Positions 6,738 to 8,119 of a stretch of 8,119 nucleotides of DNA are shown here, one piece after another (positions within the stretch are counted from its first letter, which is position 1; the number at the start of each line of letters is the position of its first letter). The DNA comes from an uncultured Oscillospiraceae bacterium (GTDB lineage Bacteria; Bacillota; Clostridia; Oscillospirales; Ruminococcaceae): positions 1 to 8,119 of the forward strand of contig CAKSPD010000029.1 of NCBI GenBank assembly GCA_934481385.1, in the 5' to 3' direction. The notes under the pieces are model-generated. The model was not told where the DNA came from. It did no database searches and was given only the letters and a program-made list of their open reading frames with translations. Both the position numbers and the translations under genes were made by a program.

Positions 6738-8119
6738 CTAATCCGATAAAAATTGTTTCTTAACTTTTGATATAAATTCAGTTAGATTTGCAATACCTAT
6801 TGGGTCATGAATGTCCGTTCCATTTAAATCACTTAATTTTTTTATTAGCTTATCTGACAATGTTCTATTTTCATGATTTGAAAACCTGATGTTCGAGAAA
6901 TAGCACGCAATCTCTCTTCTCTTTCTATTCGTTGCTCCTTTGAATGCACTGATCACAGCATCAATTAATTCATCGTTCAACTTGATCTCAGTTGAACTAT
7001 TTAATAGCTGCAGCGAATCATCTATATTACATCGATTAAAATAATTCAAACAGTAATTGTAATAGTCACGTATTTTTTTATTAATTGGTCTATTATGAAT
7101 TGAAGCTTCAATCTCCTTTTTTAGATCTATAGCTGCTTCTTCAGTCCATCCGCTAAAGCCACTTAGTACAGGTTCTTCTTCATTTGATCTATCTTTACTT
7201 CGAAATCCATAAGTCATCTTATCATACAGTGGCTCCTTAGGCAAATTAATTTTCATCATTTTAGCTTGTCGAATCTGATGCAATAATGAAATGTATTGCT
7301 CACTGGTCAAATCACCATCATATGCTTTTTGTAAAGCTGCACAATAACCATTATTAAATATATCAATACTATCAAGAAATAGGATTTGAGTTGATAATAG
7401 AAGTTCCCAATCTTCGATTTGATAAGGTTTATTTTTTTCAAAATAGGCATCAATACATTTAGCTATAGCATCTTTGTTATAAACACCTTTAACAATCCAC
7501 TCAATTATCGCTTTGGGAACTGAACTGATATCAAATATTTCTTGTCGGTACTTTGAAACAAATGATGGAATATTATCGGGTGTATACGCCAAACAAATGG
7601 GAGCACCATTTTCGTCTTCATCAATCGGATCATTAAATGTTTCATAAAAATATTCGTAAATATTTTCACCCGCTGCATACTCCATTATAAAAGCCAAAAA
7701 CTGTTCAAGTAAAAAATCAAGTGTTTTTTGTTCATATGGTTCAATCTTATGGGAGACTAAAAACTGTGTCTTTTCAATAAGAAGGTTGTACAGTTTTTCA
7801 AAATCATTGATTGCAGTTCTTAAACTTCTAAAATTATTGCTTTTTGAAGCATTGAAAACATTAATAATAAGTTGACAACGCTTTTTTAAAAAATACTGAT
7901 ATTCTGAACCTCTTGAATCGAATTCATCAATAAGTGCTTCTAATACGTATTCAACATTTTGCTCCAATTTAATAGTCCTATATACAACTTTCTCCTTGTA
8001 CTGTACGAATTTGCTGGAATCATCTATTTTATCATCGTTTGCAACAATAATGACCTTTATACCAATATTCTCACTATACTCATTAATGATTCCAAGCAAA
8101 AGATCAGATTCAATGGGAC
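6738..8119 (-). CDS. KAP-like P-loop NTPase, C-terminal part (start lies outside the window)
   Basis: The frame stays open to the right edge, and the first visible residues, PIESDLLLGIINEYSENIG, continue upstream of the TTG at 8099, so that TTG is not the start. I read the visible N-terminal part as the end of a KAP-like or AAA-like P-loop NTPase domain. ESDLLLGIIN follows where Walker B (D-D-L-E-R) would be. KVIIVANDDKI is a core strand with a sensor-type asparagine, followed by YKEKVVYRTIKL. SKSNNFRSLRTAINDFEKLY (about 64-83 residues beyond the TTG-encoded one) resembles the lid segment that follows. Walker A lies outside the window. The remaining 350 or so residues are mostly charged, helical and soluble, with no domain I recognise and no membrane segment. 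The gene is AT-richer than the helicase: sample line 7441-7500 is 18 of 60 G+C against 25 of 60 in 961-1020. It ends at a terminator and is a separate transcription unit. KAP proteins include the phage-exclusion protein PifA, so defence is possible but not shown. Confidence 0.62.
   Translation of the reverse strand, partial: PIESDLLLGIINEYSENIGIKVIIVANDDKIDDSSKFVQYKEKVVYRTIKLEQNVEYVLEALIDEFDSRGSEYQYFLKKRCQLIINVFNASKSNNFRSLRTAINDFEKLYNLLIEKTQFLVSHKIEPYEQKTLDFLLEQFLAFIMEYAAGENIYEYFYETFNDPIDEDENGAPICLAYTPDNIPSFVSKYRQEIFDISSVPKAIIEWIVKGVYNKDAIAKCIDAYFEKNKPYQIEDWELLLSTQILFLDSIDIFNNGYCAALQKAYDGDLTSEQYISLLHQIRQAKMMKINLPKEPLYDKMTYGFRSKDRSNEEEPVLSGFSGWTEEAAIDLKKEIEASIHNRPINKKIRDYYNYCLNYFNRCNIDDSLQLLNSSTEIKLNDELIDAVISAFKGATNRKRREIACYFSNIRFSNHENRTLSDKLIKKLSDLNGTDIHDPIGIANLTEFISKVKKQFLSD

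Noticed and set aside
8097..8099. TTG at 8099 as the start of the NTPase gene
   Set aside because: In-frame codons continue to the edge, encoding a conserved-looking PIESDL segment, and no ribosome binding site precedes the TTG.

Overview
The window looks like a stretch of a conjugative or other integrative element, plus its cargo, from a low-GC Firmicute. A gut-type Clostridium relative (Lachnospiraceae/Oscillospiraceae) is my best guess. The support is strong AGGAGG-like ribosome binding sites, short intrinsic terminators, AT-rich DNA, and protein families typical of these hosts and their integrative elements. The species cannot be fixed from the sequence. No tRNA, rRNA, CRISPR array, transposase, integrase or attachment site was seen.

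Layout. (1) Positions 1-2013, plus strand: the C-terminal part of a very large SNF2-type helicase of the kind carried by Firmicutes conjugative transposons, where it is often fused to an N-6 DNA methylase. Its start lies left of the window. (2) Positions 2015-2050: a hairpin that can terminate transcription from both sides, because the next gene converges on it. (3) Positions 2054-3037, minus strand: a WYL-domain transcriptional regulator. (4) Positions 3038-3217: an intergenic region with a hairpin, a good minus-strand promoter candidate and a 20-bp inverted repeat. (5) Positions 3218-6548, minus strand: a tight three-gene operon, transcribed in the order permease, permease, ATPase, encoding a MacB/FtsX-type (type VII, mechanotransmission) ABC transporter. 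(6) Positions 6549-6737: the operon's promoter region, the terminator of the next gene and a perfect 17-bp palindrome. (7) Positions 6738-8119, minus strand: a large AT-rich gene entering from the right edge. It reads as the C-terminal two thirds or so of a KAP-like P-loop NTPase whose nucleotide-binding start is off the window.

How the parts may work together. Everything from 2054 rightward points left, opposite to the helicase, and becomes AT-richer to the right, which suggests cargo placed next to the element's core. The WYL regulator just downstream of the transporter operon is the obvious candidate to control it or itself. Four sites could carry that regulation: the 20-bp repeat (3070-3089), the hairpin at the predicted WYL transcript start (3097-3135), the TTGATT cluster (6585-6630) and the 17-bp palindrome (6702-6718). 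A KAP-like NTPase on a mobile element raises the possibility of an anti-phage function. This is inference: known KAP proteins include the phage-exclusion protein PifA, but nothing in this window proves such a role.
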